From Cristatella mucedo (Eukaryota > Bryozoa > Phylactolaemata > Cristatellidae): 61,000 nucleotides of DNA. Shown in pieces: positions 29,001 through 40,747 of the stretch (the stretch's first letter is position 1; each line of letters opens with the position of its first letter). The stretch is from NCBI GenBank assembly GCA_009760855.2, contig WPIO01000252.1, positions 64,001 through 125,000 of the forward strand, in the 5' to 3' direction. A model generated the notes under the pieces. It ran no database searches, was not told the origin of the DNA, and saw only the letters and a list, made by a program, of their open reading frames with translations. The translations under genes were made by a program, and so were the position numbers.

Positions 29001-29905
29001 TATACATATATAACCCGTAAAAACCAGCAAATTCCAATAAGATTTTAGAGGTTATCACTCCTCAAAGTAAGCGCTGCTGTCAGTGAATAAAGTTTCTCAC
29101 GAATACTGACTTTCTTAGAGTCATTCTGCTTGTTTCCGCCAGTCTTTCGGCTGGGTTTGATACTACTGATCACCAATTCCTGAGTGCCCATTACCTCGCC
29201 AGGGCATCAGATGTACTGCACTGCAATTGTTTACGTCCTATGTCAGTAGGAAACAGCAGAATATTGACGTCAACCGGTAGCATTCACCAGAAGAGCTTCC
29301 AAAGTGCAGGATAACCCGGGGATTCTGTGATGCAGGTGAGCGGAGGTCCTGGGAGGCCTGAGAGGTGTCCTGGTTTCCGTGCCTTTCGTTCCATTCTTTG
29401 TACAGTTTTCACTCTCCCTCTTGCCGATGTAATCACCAAGCACAATGTGGGCTTTAACTATTAGGCGGATGCAATCCCTGTGCTCTCCTAGTCCCTCTCT
29501 GCTTTCCAGCACTCTTCCAGCACTCAAACTCTCTCAATTCCCGTGGTGCACGTATCGCTGAGATTGGCAATTACATGGCCGCACTTTTTCTCAAATTGAC
29601 CTTACTAGCTATGGAAAAACCTATCGATAATCTAAATTAGAACAGCTATCACTCAAACTTGATTTGGCTAGTATCTCCTGCAGCATCTGCACGCGATGTG
29701 TGTGTTCTGTTCCGAAGGAACCTTAAACTAGACGACCGCATCAGCTTCTCAGTCAAGTCTGCATACTTTCAGCTTGGTAAAATTACAAAAATATCATCCT
29801 GCTTAAGGACACCCACCGTATGCAATGCAAGCTGGCCCAAGAAGTTGCGACATCCATCTTAACTTCTTCAAGCCACTACTTGAAGATCTTGTCTGGCCAC
29901 CGAAA

Positions 29906-30088
29906 ACACACGCACACTCACGCACACACACACACACACGTACTCACTTGCTCACGCCCGCACGCACGCACTTACACACACGCGTGCGCACGCACACACA
30001 CACACACACACACACATGCACTTAAAAACATACACAAACACACGCACACGCAAACACACACGCGAGCACACACACACACACACACACA
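29906..30088. repeat. (CA)n-rich tract
   Basis: CA units with CG interruptions, in several blocks. Confidence 0.95.
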
Positions 30089-30095
30089 TGCACAC

Positions 30096-30213
30096 TTTCT
30101 TTCTGTCCGTCTATGTCCATCTCTGTCCGTCTCTGTCCGTCTCTGTCCGCCTCTGTCCGCCTCTGTCTTCCTCTGTTTGTCTCAGTCTGCCTCTGTTTGT
30201 CTCTGTCTGTCTA

Positions 30214-30244
<31 letters not shown>

Positions 30245-30282
30245 TTCTCTCTCTCTCACTCTCTCTCTCTCTCTCTCTCTCA
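30096..30282. repeat. CT/GT-rich 10-mer-like repeats
   Basis: Copies of CTCTGTCCGT and relatives, then (TGTC)n and (CT)n. Confidence 0.93.
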
Positions 30283-30609
30283 CAGTGTCTTCATTCACGC
30301 AGCCCGGCTGCGTACAAGTTGAAACACGTGAAGGTGAAGGTGAGACGAAAAAGGATTCTAGCTACTTTTCTGTACCCCAATTTCGAAATAGTGGCAGCCC
30401 TCGCGGGTCTGGTGGCTTAGCGAGGGAGCGCAGTTCCAAAATATCGAACAGATTAAACCCAAATTAGTTAAGCATAAAACACAATGTTCGATATATGATC
30501 TATTGATTTATTCATTTCTAAAATATTGACTCTAGCAGCAGGAGAAATAGCTTACCAGACGCATTTGTGTTAGGTTCGCTCTTTTTCTCTGACCTGTAAC
30601 AACAACTAG

Positions 30610-30942
30610 AATATTAACACACTTGATAAAGCACCCTCAGCGAACTCAATCTCTTACTAGGCGCTTTACGTTTGCTGCAAAGGAAGCGCGATTGAATGGT
30701 TAATAGCAGCGTTCTCAATATAATAATAGTAATGATAATGATGCACTCGATAAAGCGCCCTCAGAGAACTCAATCTCTTTCTTGGCGCTTTACATTTGCT
30801 GCAAAGGAAACACGATCAAATGGTGAATGGTATCATTCTTGATAAATAACATGAATAACAGGGTTAGGGGTGACATGCACAGGGTCAGCACGCAAGTGCG
30901 ATTAGTGGCAGCATGCACAGTGTCAGCACACATAAGCATATA
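30610..30942 (-). mobile_element. L2-like LINE 3' end with dimeric tail
   Basis: On the minus strand a 3' UTR with CATGTCACCCCTAACC leads to a tail with GCGCCAAGAAAGAG. Next come ATT-type repeats, ATTGAGAACGCTGCTATTAA and a second tail with GCGCCTAGTAAGAG. It matches the 24.0-24.4 kb dimer in order and in diagnostic bases. Confidence 0.85.
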
Positions 30943-31084
30943 ATTATAATATGAAGGATTTGAGTTTGCAGTTGCACCTTACACTAAGCAGTCGAACTGT
31001 TGCACCAATGTCAGCCTCACTGTGCTTTCGGGTCCTCTACGGATTGTACATTAGCCACTTCATTCCTTTCGCTTTAAGACCATT

Positions 31085-31416
31085 AGCAGCAGAAGTTTCC
31101 CTCTCTAGGTCCTAGACTGCGGAACTCACTTCCGCAATCCCTACGCGATGACATGTACTCTCCTGCTGCCGACTATGGTGCATCCTGTCCAGACGTCCGG
31201 TGCTACTACTTTCACGCCACTCTTTATCGCAACCTTTATCTGCTGACTGAGTAACGCACTACAGTTTCTCTTTGTTGCTTGAGATGAAGCGGAAGTCGGC
31301 TACTCGATGCATACCATAAGCCGCTTAGGCTTCGAGTGGGATATTAAAAACTCTCGTACGTAACACGCAAATGGTCTTAATGGCTTTTGGAGTAACAGAC
31401 GGAGATACATTACATT
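31085..31416 (+). mobile_element. LINE-B 3' end
   Basis: It shares an ordered set of blocks with 14560-14834 and, on the other strand, 58530-58735 and 44587-44718: a GCGGAACTCACTTCCG segment, a TTTCTCTTTGTTGC block, CGATGCATACCATAAGCCGC, AACTCTCGTACGTAACAC, and a final AGACGGAGATACATTACATT. The ORF remnants carry frameshifts and stops. Confidence 0.75.
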
Positions 31417-31691
31417 CTATAAGCGTTCGCCGCTCCAGAGCACCAATTCTTTCGACCGCATAATCCGTTTACTGAAGCCGTACACCAGTAACGGCGTGGC
31501 GAGTCTGTTCCTGTCACGTGACGTATTCTCTTTAACAGAAAGTGACCGGCGACGAATCTGGTCGCGACGGGGATTGCTGGACGATCGATGCCCGAGGTCT
31601 TAAGAGCGGGAAAACCCATCATAGATAGATACTCGAGCTTCACATTAAAAAATCTCGCTTATTTTCGCCGCAATGAATAGTTGGTGAGAGG

Positions 31692-31718
31692 AAAGTAAAA
31701 GTAAAAGTAAAAGTAAAG
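31692..31718. repeat. (AAAAGT)n
   Basis: About four units. Confidence 0.9.
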
Positions 31719-32280
31719 TCAGAAAGGCACTTACACGCCCATTGATTTTCACGTCTGGTGTAAATCTGATTGCAGTCGAAGACAATATTTTTTTTTTATT
31801 TCAAACCTTTAAGCGTGAGTCTGATGTTACCTATTTCAAAACTTTACGTGTGAGTACGAAGATACCGCCAGATGATCAATCAGCCTACGTTTTTCACTCA
31901 GAGACGTTCTGACTGAAAAAGATTAGCAATGCAATCGCTATATCCGGCTTTGGTTTGGCAATGCGGGCCCAGTCAAAAATTATCTTAAAGGGATTTGGAC
32001 ATTCACCTTCGCCTTGAAAATTCGTCTTGCTCGCGTCACCTTGCCCTCGACCAGGTGGCTCCTACACTTAGGTGCGCCGTATTTCATCTGTGGAACGCGT
32101 ACGTTAAAACCGGTTCTTCAAGGTCAAGGTCGTCGCTTAACGGACTGACCGGTTTAATGACGGGCATCTTCGGTGAGAAGGCAGCACTTCGAGTCGCAGA
32201 CAAAGGAGACGAAGCCGCACTTCCCCAGCAATTGAAAGACGCCAGCGATCAGAGACTTTGGCCTTAGCATCCAATTTCAG

Positions 32281-32618
32281 CAGTCTCTGAAACGTAGGCT
32301 CAACGAGTGGAACTTGCTGGATGAATGCGTAAAAGTAGTAGATCATGGAAAGCGCAGCCAAGTTTTTTCCAACCTTTTCTGTCGGCACGATCCTGCAACA
32401 ATATGGCAGATGCACGCAAGGCTTTGGGAATCACGCGTGACCCGAGCGAATGGCGCTTCACTCTTTCTTTACTCTTTACTCTTTACTCTCGCTTTTCTCT
32501 GATGCAGTTCATCCGGGAGCCTCGAAGCCGGCTTTGTTGCCTGGCAACGGCGGGAAGCGAGTGCCCATCTCTCCCAATGGCCACTCACTCGGCGACTGCT
32601 TACCTCAAAGAGCTCTAA
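32281..32618 (+). other. Candidate exon pair (unproven)
   Basis: Segment 32281-32328 follows CCAATTTCAG and ends at TGC|GTAAAA. Its only open frame reads QSLKRRLNEWNLLDEC. Segment 32508-32618 follows a strong pyrimidine tract ending TGATGCAG and is open in the matching phase for 36 codons to a TAA. I recognise neither peptide. A 92-codon frame on the other strand overlaps. Confidence 0.2.
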
Positions 32619-32763
32619 CTAAACCATTGTCAATATGCTGCTCAGTGCCTTAAAGTGTGGCGGCTGCGGCCGGGAGATCAGTAGAAACTTCGCAACGATG
32701 TCATTATTGCTTGATCTCCAATGTGGTTTCACGAAGTTTTCTTGTTTCCTTCTCTTTACCTAT

Positions 32764-32765
<2 letters not shown>

Positions 32766-32814
<49 letters not shown>

Positions 32815-32842
32815 ATATATATGTATATATATATATATATAT
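32766..32842. repeat. (TA)n(TG)n(TA)n at the 5' edge of an L2 fragment
   Basis: About 17 TA, 7 TG and further TA units. The L2 reading frame begins right after it. Confidence 0.95.
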
Positions 32843-32849
32843 GTGCCTA

Positions 32850-33533
32850 AAATTCTTTTTGCCTATGGGACGGCCGGCTCAGCGATCAGGCGATTGCAGA
32901 TGGTGCAAAACTCTGCAGCTAGGCTTGTCTGTCGTGAGCGTCGCAGTTGCCACATTACTCAACTTCTCGCCTACCTGCACTGGCTACCAGTCAAGCAACG
33001 GATTGACTTCAAGGTTTTGTCGCTCACTTTTAGGTCCCTTCATTCTATGGCCCCAGCCTATCTCTCAGATATACTACCCCATCAGACCAAGCATCGTACC
33101 ACCCGCTTTTCGGAATCCAACAGTCTACAAATACCTCGTACAAACCTTAAATCCTTTGGAGACCGTGCATTTAGTTCATATGCTCCCAAAGCCTGGAACT
33201 GCCTCCCGACCTGCGTCAGAACATTCCCTGACCTGACCATATTTAAAAGGAACTTAACAACACACCTATTTAGGACAGCATATAGTGGGTCCCTGTGATT
33301 CGTCCTTGATGTGCTTATGCGTGCTGACACTGTGCATGCTGCCACTAACCACATTTGCATGCTGACCCAGTGCATGTCACCCCTAACCATGTTATTCATT
33401 TGTTTGTTTTTCAAGCATGATTTTACTTACCATTCAATTGCATTTTCCTTTGCAGCAAATGTAAAGCGCCTAGAAAGAGATTGAGTTCTCTGAGGGCGCT
33501 TTATCAAGTGCATTATTATTATTACTATTATAA
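32850..33533 (+). mobile_element. L2-like LINE, 5'-truncated: reverse-transcriptase C-terminus plus 3' UTR and tail
   Basis: An open frame to 33298 reads LQMVQNSAARLVCR, then HWLPVKQRIDFKVL, SLHSMAPAYLSD, NLKSFGDRAFSSYAPKAWN and a stop. This is the standard L2/CR1-clade order after the polymerase domain (LQ-x-VQN-x-AARL ... HWLPV-x-x-RI-x-FK ... RAFS-x-x-APK-x-WN-x-LP). The catalytic part is absent: the element begins at a (TA)n(TG)n microsatellite. About 230 bp of 3' UTR follow, then the tail hairpin GCGCC ... GAGA ... TCTC ... GGCGC and (ATT)n. It is a dead copy, but the youngest looking in the window. Confidence 0.92.
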
Positions 33534-33734
33534 GGCACCCTTCTGTAAATGAGACTGCCTGCAACGGACCGAGAGCTCTCTGCAGGGAAAAAACATCATG
33601 TTCCAACCTCTGGCTGACCCTCGCTCGGAAGTTGCTAATGCTACCGCTGCACATCCAGTTAGGTCGCCTCCAGCAGTTTTGACGGCTTTAGATAGGGAAT
33701 CAGCCTTTTCTACTTATCTCCAAGATGGCTTTCC

Positions 33735-33806
33735 AAAGGTGACAGAGAGGCCAAGGGGACAAGGGCAAAGGTGACAGAGGCCAAGGTGACAGAGGCCAAG
33801 GTCCAC
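33735..33806. repeat. 15-bp tandem repeat with irregular copies
   Basis: AGGTGACAGAGGCCA is repeated, with a shortened variant between copies. Confidence 0.85.
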
Positions 33807-34602
33807 TCTGGCATCTTTGTCGCACCGGATGAGATTGTAGTTTGTAAAGAATTCGCCAACAAGCTGATTCGAAAAGATAATTTGCTCGGAGCAGTTCCGT
33901 TACAGTGGTTGGCGGCTTTCTGGGAATTCACAAGGCCGGAAACTATGAATAGCCAGTTCTTGCTATCATAATTAACGATGCTAAAATGGGATGCTGCATT
34001 TCCCTCAAAGTCCGAAACCTTGATTCTCTTCTTGAAAAATTCAAGGAGAGCGCAGGAGCTTACTCAGAGAAAAATGTAAAAGTGTTAGTGGTTTCAACAG
34101 GATATATCAGACTTTGGAAGTCGTTACTAAGGAGAGGTCAACGAAGGCATGACTCGAGAAACCACTTTGCATCATAACCGCAAATATATAATATCTAGTC
34201 ATTTTGGAATCCTTTTGAGCGGTCTTTTTGTATGATGAGAGGTAATGCATGCCAGTCTTGATTCATATGCAGCTACCACTTGCTAAAAGTGAACTGCGAG
34301 ATACACATTTTTCAGTTTTCTCTGGGGAAATAGGTCGATTTAAAGTTAATCACTGGCCTGATCACAAAAGCAAAGTTTTTTTTAATGGAATAGCCATTTG
34401 CTAAAATTCTGAAGCACAAGCAACGAGGAAGTAACAGTGACTACCCAAGGGCAAGCATTGTGCTGCGATATGCTATAGGCTCAGCGAATCTACGGCACCG
34501 CAGCAGCAGCAGCAGGTCACAGTAAGCAACGCAAACTGATCAAGTCTCGGTCGATGTTGGACTCAGTCCCACAATACCAATGCAACTGGATCTTCTCTGC
34601 TG

Positions 34603-34633
34603 GTGCTGGTGCTGGTGCTGGTGCTGCTGCTGT
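34603..34633. repeat. (GGTGCT)n
   Basis: Five units followed by GCT repeats. A small CAG cluster lies near 34500. Confidence 0.9.
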
Positions 34634-35249
34634 CTGCGGCACATCCTTTCCAACTGTACTGCTCTGCCACTTGCACACTATTCACTTCCGCCCTCCGGAC
34701 TACGGCTACGCTTGTCACTTTGTTGCGCTAGACGGAGCATGTTGGCTACCTTCTGCATTTTCCACTCTGTTGCGCTAGGCGGAGTCTGCTTGCCACCGTG
34801 TGCTGCACACCGAAGGTTGCTAAGGCCTACAGTTCGCTCCAGAAAACTCCTCGGCGCAATGCCTACCCGGCAATCGTGTCACGTGGCACGCGTACTGGCG
34901 AAAGCTCGGCGCAGTAAGTTTCTTGCGGATTCGAATGGAGGAGAGCAGCGGGAAAGACCGCCAATCCGCCGCCGCCAGCCGGCGTCTGCCGGCGTCTGCT
35001 CGTCGGCTGGCGGCGGCGGCGGCGCAAGAAAGAGCAGCGCATTCGTCTCCGGACGCGTCGTTCTCGGCTTTCTACGAGCGAGGCCGCCGCCGCTGCCGAC
35101 GCGCGGCCTGAAGCCAGAGGCGCGCGGCGAACTCGGCCGTTCAGACGGACGAATCTTGGCTGCCGCCGGGTCCTACCCGGTCGTCACCGCACCAACCCCT
35201 CACCCCACGCCGCTTTTTGGTCGGAGATGCGGCGACAGGCGGGCGGGTC

Positions 35250-35438
35250 GGGAGGAGGAGGAGGAGGAGGAGGAGGAGGAGGAGGAGGAGGAGGAGGAGG
35301 AGGAGGAGGAGGAGGAGGAGGAGGAGGAGGAGGAGGAGGAGGAGGAGGAGGAGGAGGAGGAGGAGGAGGAGGAGGAGGAGGAGGAGGAGGAGGAGGAGGA
35401 GGAGGAGGAGGAGGAGGAGGAGGAGGAGGAGGAGGAGG
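35250..35438. repeat. (GGA)n, about 63 units
   Basis: An uninterrupted purine triplet repeat of 189 bp. Its Glu, Gly, Arg and Leu frames account for the long apparent ORFs on both strands. Confidence 0.98.
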
Positions 35439-35535
35439 CGCCTCTTTAGCCGAGGCTCGCTGCGTACGGCCGAGCTGCGTCGCTCGCTGTGTACGAGCGA
35501 CGCAGCTTTAGCCGACTCTGCATCCGTCGTCTGCA

Positions 35536-35668
35536 CTCCCTCTCTCTCTCCCCCTCTCCCTTTCTCTCTCCCTCTCCCCCTCTCTCTCTCTCTCACGCTC
35601 TCTCTATCTCTCCCTTTCTCTCTCCCTCTCTCTCCCTCTTTCTCTCTCTCTCTCACGCTCTCGTCTCA
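35536..35668. repeat. CT-rich tract
   Basis: Imperfect (CT)n with CCC and TTT interruptions. Confidence 0.95.
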
Positions 35669-36507
35669 TCGTCATCTGAGCTCCCTCAATTTCCCAAGCA
35701 GCCCATCGAACGCTCGCTCTGGCGTGCGAGAGAGCGTGCGGGCGCGCGCGCTCTCTCGCTGCGTTAGCCCTAATCGAATCGGTCAGACGTGCTTTCTTAG
35801 GCGAGGAGCGCGTATCGCATTCGTCTAAACTGCGCCCGATCGGCTTTAATTCGAGCATCGCTGAGCATCAGACGCCGCCGCCGCCGCCGCCGCCGGACTC
35901 CCGTCATGCTGTCGGCGATGGTGCCAGCGGCCGCGCTGGCGCGAGCCCAGTGCTAGCCCGAGGTTTAGCCGGCGGCGGCACTGCTGCTGTGCGACGCGGC
36001 GTCCTCCGGCGGCAGCGCTGACCAGCGCGCCGGCGAAGCGGCGGCGGCGACAGGCAGACGGCGGCGGCGGCGGCGGGGGGCTGGGAGACAACGGGCGATG
36101 AGCTGCTGTATTTTATTGCTCGCTGCCTCGCGAAGGGACAAAGAGCGCTGCGCCTGGCGCAGGCTCGGTCACCAGGTGCCGCGACCGCGGCGGTGGCCGG
36201 AACCGAATGTAGCTTACACTCGCGTCGGCTGGCGGCGCCGAGTCTCGTTTGAAGCTTGGCTCGCTACCACGGCTTCCGACGCGTCTGGCGTCTTGGTGCG
36301 AGCGCGAGCTGCGGGCGGCGCCGCTTCCGCTCGCCGCCGGCAGCTCCGCGCCTCCCGCCGCGTCCCGCCGCGAGATCCCGCGACCCGGCTCGCGTCTGCT
36401 TGGCATCGACGAACGACGAAGCCATACGAGCGCGTTTCTCGAGGGAACTTGCCCCGCCTCCTCGAAGGGCCGCGACTTGGAATGTCTCCGATGGCCGAGC
36501 GGTTATT
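35669..36507. other. CpG-island-like block
   Basis: Very CpG-rich, flanked by the GGA repeat and CT tract on one side and by an (ATA)n tract plus L2 fragment on the other. Long frames on both strands, nothing recognised. Confidence 0.55.
35872..36080. repeat. CGG/CCG-rich stretches
   Basis: (CCG)n near 35872-35894 and (CGG)n near 36059-36075, with an extremely CpG-rich stretch between. Confidence 0.85.
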
Positions 36508-36604
36508 AATAAATAATAATAAATATAATAGTAATAATAACAATAATAAATATAAAATAATAAATAATTATAATACTATAATAATAATAATAATAGTGGT
36601 AAAT

Positions 36605-36826
36605 AATAAGTGCATTTGATAAAGCTCCCTCAGAGAACCCAATCTCTTTTCAGGTGCCTTAAAATTGCTGCAAAGGCAGCACGATCAAATCGTTAAGGGT
36701 AGAATGCTCTACAAACAACGATAACGATACCGTTAGGGGTGACGTGCACAGGATCAGCATGCAAGTGTGCTTAGTGGCAGCATGCAACAATGTCAGCACG
36801 CATAAGCACGTACAGGACGGTTGATG
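36605..36826 (-). mobile_element. L2-like LINE 3' UTR and tail
   Basis: AGTGCATTTGATAAAGCTCC, the GTTAGGGGTGACGTGCACAG block and GCATAAGCACGTACAGGACG match the 2.4-kb copy in order. A long (ATA)n-like tract (about 36508-36604) adjoins the tail end. Confidence 0.82.
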
Positions 36827-37145
36827 AAGTAAATTCTCCCTGCACTTTCGCTCCCCATTAAAATTCTCCGGCGATTCTCTGAACGCGAGATCCGATCTCG
36901 CTAATGGCGATCGAAGATCTCGCCAATGGCGACCGGACGTCCGGCCGTCGGGTAGCCAGTCCTATGCCACTGCTCAAAATGAGGCGGGGAGTAATGATGT
37001 AATACAACATTTTAACAGTTAAAATAGTAATTTTAGTGACGATACAGTATAATGTAATAGTATTATAATAGTTTTTAATCATAATGATAATATGGCACTT
37101 GTGTAGTGCCCTCGGAGAGCACAATGCCCGTCTTGCCAGTACCAT

Positions 37146-37275
37146 ACGAGCTGATGTGTCCCAGTAGTAAAGGTGCTCGATCCGACTAAGACGCGACCGT
37201 GGCGCATTGTGAAGAGCCCGAATGGAGGTTAAGTCCTCTTGTGGCGCTATAGATAAAAAGAACTATATCTATTTG
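37146..37275 (+). mobile_element. SINE-A, diverged
   Basis: CGAGCTGATGTGTCCCAGTA, AGAGCCCGAATGGAGGTTAA, GTGGCGCTATAGATAAAAAG. The B-box region is damaged. Confidence 0.75.
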
Positions 37276-38434
37276 AATTATATTATGCGCGTGCGCTGCA
37301 AAGTAGGCCGATGACTTGCCACTCGCCCTTGTGACTTGCCACTCGCCTCGATGACTTGCGTCGCCGGCTTCTGTACAGAAAGTCGTCGTCGCGTCTCGCA
37401 CTCGTTCTCTCCCTCGTCGCTGGCCTCCGCTCTAGCGGAGACGCGACGAGAGGCGCTCGCTCGCTCGCTCGCTCTCCGACCTCTAACGCGGCCCGCTGGC
37501 CCGGCGACGGACCGTCCCGCCGCCGGTGAGCAGGCCGCGGCTTTCGCGTCGTTCGGCTGCGAAGCAAGCGAACCGAACCAAAGCGACCGCCGGGCGTAGC
37601 TAATGCACTCGATGCGTTCTGTACCGGAAGAGGAGGATGGCGGGTGAGCTAGCCGGGCAGGCCAAACGGTCGTCGTCGTTCGCGAACTGCTTTTGGTTTT
37701 CTCGACTTCTCTACTCGAAGGCCGGATGTGCCAGCTCCCCCCTCCCCGAGGCGGCGGCGTTCAATCCTCATTCCCTGTCAGCGTCACGCCATCGCGGCTC
37801 GCACTCGGCCGGTCCTCGGCTGCTAGAACAGTTTACGAAGGGAGGAAACTTCTCAGACGTGTGCGCTTCTGTTGAAATATGCGAGCTTGCTCAATGGCGG
37901 GTGCGAGCTGCCAAGCGCTCCAGGGTCAAGGATCAGGGCCGACGCGTCGCTCGAAGCCCGAGAGGGTCTCACTCCGACCGTTGACGCACACGACCGCTTG
38001 AGCTGGGTCAGTACTGTGATGGCCGAGCTACTATTGAATCGCCAGCTGGTTTGTTCCTGCACGTGAACCCACGCGATTTTAAATTATGCGTCCTGCCAGC
38101 CTGCACCTACAAGGCCACCATTGCCAAGTAGGGGCTTCGCTGGTGAGCGTTCAATAGCGAGCGTGAAAAAAAGAAGCCTAGGCAGATCGCCATGCGCTTG
38201 CGGTCGTCAAAAGACATCAAGTCGCACACAAAATTGAAGTTAAGAAGCGTCGTTAAGTAAAGAGGACGATGAAGAAATAAGTCGGCTATTTAAACAGCTT
38301 CATATGATGTCTGGATTGAGGCGCCAGAGCAGGTAGCAGGAGAGAACGCGTAGTTTTCGAAAGGTGGTCGGAGTGAGCTTACATAATCTAGGACCGGAAG
38401 AACAAACAGCTTCTGTCACCGATTTACAAACCCG

Positions 38435-38437
<3 letters not shown>
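37276..38437. other. No gene seen
   Basis: The first 700 bp are GC-rich with CGCTCGCTCGCT repeats near 37456. The rest is average. Confidence 0.5.
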
Positions 38438-38500
<63 letters not shown>

Positions 38501-38563
38501 CATTCAAAATATATATATATATATACATAATATCCGGATATATATATATATACATATATATAG
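38438..38563. repeat. (CA)n(TA)n compound
   Basis: About 24 CA units, then TA runs broken by CATTCAAAA and AATATCCGG. Confidence 0.96.
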
Positions 38564-38817
38564 CATTTTTATTATTTTTCTTTAAAAAAAAACTTGCGGG
38601 GTACGAGGTGCTGAATCTGACGTTTAGTTCAGCTAGCTATAAAGACGCTAAGCTCACGTAGTAGCGCCAAGCAGCGGCGGGCTTTGTGGAGTATGCTGGA
38701 GTATGTATGGAGTAATGCGAAGTTTGGCTTGTGTTCACGGAACAAATCGGAAACTTTCAGCCCAACCGCAGTTCTTTCCATTAAGGTGACGTTAGATCTC
38801 TCTCGTCGCGTTTTGTC

Positions 38818-39416
38818 ATGCAACTTCAATGGTGGCCCTTTTCTGGACCACTTCTCGCCGACCTGCACTGGCTCCCAGTCAGGCAATGGATCGACTTCAA
38901 GGTTTTGCCACTCACTTTTAGGCCTCTTCATTCTTTGGCTCCAGCCTATCTATCAGATCTACTGCCCCACCAGGCTAAGCATTGTACCACCTGCTTTTCG
39001 GAAACTAACTGCTCACCTATACCTCATGCAAACCTGAAATCCTTTGGAGACCGTGCATTTAGTTCACATGCTCCCAAAGCCTGGAACTCACTCCCGACTT
39101 CCTTCACGACATCCCCTGACTTGACCGCATTTATAAAGAAATTAAAAATGCACCTACTTATGGCAGCATTTAGTGGGTCCCTGTGATTCTTCCTTCATGA
39201 GCTTACGCGAACTGACACTGAGGACGCTGCCACTAACCACACTTGCATGCTGACGCTGTGAACGTCACCCCGAACGATTTTGTTCTTGTTGTTTACTAAA
39301 CATACTACCACTAGCCATTCGATCGCGTTGCCTTTGCAGCAAATGTATAGCGCCTAGAAAGAGAATGAGTTCTCTGAGGGCACTTTATCAAGTTTTATTA
39401 TTATTATTGTTATTAT
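38818..39416 (+). mobile_element. L2-like LINE, 5'-truncated: reverse-transcriptase C-terminus plus 3' UTR and tail
   Basis: The frame 38818-39186 reads LHWLPVRQWIDFKVLPL, SLAPAYLSDLLPHQAKH, LKSFGDRAFSSHAPKAWN and ends in FSGSL. It is collinear with the 32.9-kb copy. The 3' UTR and a GCGCC ... GGGCAC hairpin with TTATTATT follow. The catalytic domain is missing. Confidence 0.9.
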
Positions 39417-39820
39417 CTCGTGCTATCACAAATAATGCGTGCTCCCTGATCGTGTCGGATCGTTGCACACCTTTATCTGTGAAAAAAGAGCGCGCCTATT
39501 CGTGGCTCAGCAGCGCCGCCTCTCCTGCCCTGCAAGCGACGCTCGACGTCGAAACCTCCGAAAGCTTCGCTCGCTATCGCGCCGACATCTCGACGCTCGC
39601 GCGGTGCGAGCTTCGCGCGGCGCACTCGCTCGCAGGGGCGCGCGCGCGCACGCGCGTGGTCTGCCGTCATCGCGCGAAGCCGCGCCATGACGGCGGCAGA
39701 GTGCGATGCCGCGCGAGAAGCGTCAATTTTTGCTGCCCTTCAGTTTTCTGGCGCTGAAATTAGAGCAGCGCAGGACGCATCCGCTCACGCCTCGATCGGT
39801 CGACCGAGACCGAAACCGCG

Positions 39821-39822
<2 letters not shown>

Positions 39823-39868
<46 letters not shown>
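39823..39868. repeat. (GA)n
   Basis: About 22 units. Confidence 0.97.
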
Positions 39869-39869
<1 letters not shown>

Positions 39870-40124
39870 ACGAAATCCTGTCGGTAGGTCATCGCTGCTA
39901 CGGTACCGCGATGCATCGAGAGCTTGCTTCTCGACGCAAACAAGCCAGCGCCACCTCTCAATCGGCCCAATCGAAAGACGCTGCTATCAATGGCATCGAG
40001 AGCTTGCATCATCACTCGATGCAGCGTGCTTTTCGCGGCATCGCGTCAAATTCACCTTTTGATTAATGTCAGCTTTCGCTTCCGCTCCCGCGGCTTCCGC
40101 TTCCGCAGTTCTTTGGGACGTCAA

Positions 40125-40132
40125 TGACGTCA
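40125..40132. promoter_or_regulatory. CRE palindrome TGACGTCA in a CpG-rich block
   Basis: A full consensus CREB/ATF site. A half site (GGGACGTCAA) lies 10 bp to the left. A TATA-like palindrome CTTATATAAG is at 40512-40521. No gene start is recognised nearby, so a promoter is only a possibility. Confidence 0.35.
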
Positions 40133-40747
40133 GCGGCGAACGGTTTGAGCTTTTGCAGTGGCAGCCGTCCGTCCGTCGTCCACGAGTGAAATTGGCGTTG
40201 TGGAGAATTGAGCTTCGTCTACAAACTGGCAAACATTCGGAGGAGACGGGACAGGCGCGAATTCGTCTCGGGTGCGAACTAGCGCCGAACCAGCCATCTC
40301 CAAACTGTGCGCCAGCTCGGAGTCGAGATTCGGAGCCTCGCATTCGGTCGTATTCGGCCTGTGGCTGGTGCGCTCGCGCTCGCATTCGTACTTGGCAGCA
40401 AGAGAGATCTCGGAAGTGTGGAGGCCGCGAAGCTTCTCGTTTGGCGGCGATCGGAAATGGAGTAGCGGCGTGTCCACATGCACGTGTCCGCTGCCGCGCC
40501 GCCTGTGTGCGCTTATATAAGTCATACAAACGTTTGCGCAAGTTCTTTTACAAGCAGCTTCCTGTATCTACAAATTCATTACGTTCCGACCTCTCGCCGT
40601 CTCGCAGATTGGTCTCCCCACGCGCAACATATACGCCGTCGATACCCACGTTGCTTTACGGGTCTGCTCCCGATTCGTCGGCTTCGCCGTAAGTCTCCGA
40701 TCTGCTGCCAAAAAGTAGACCGCCTGGCTGAGAGATCGCCACGCACC

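Larger units (their letters stand above)
33534..35249. other. No gene established
   Basis: It contains the 15-bp repeat and two short plus-strand frames (33771-33971, 33986-34177) with ordinary amino-acid composition but no motif I know. GC rises after 34.6 kb. Confidence 0.45.
39417..40747. other. CpG-rich block with long frames on both strands
   Basis: A 208-codon plus frame (40066-40692) and a 184-codon minus frame (39987-40541) overlap. Neither has a motif I know. The CRE and TATA-like sites above are here. Confidence 0.45.

Noticed and set aside
34580-35828. 289-, 203- and 171-codon frames with poly-Glu, poly-Arg, poly-Leu and poly-Gly
   Set aside because: They come from the (GGA)n tract read in different frames and strands.
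39987-40692. Overlapping 208-codon plus and 184-codon minus frames
   Set aside because: Expected by chance in such GC-rich sequence; Arg/Ser/Ala-rich without a recognised motif. Kept only as a region note.
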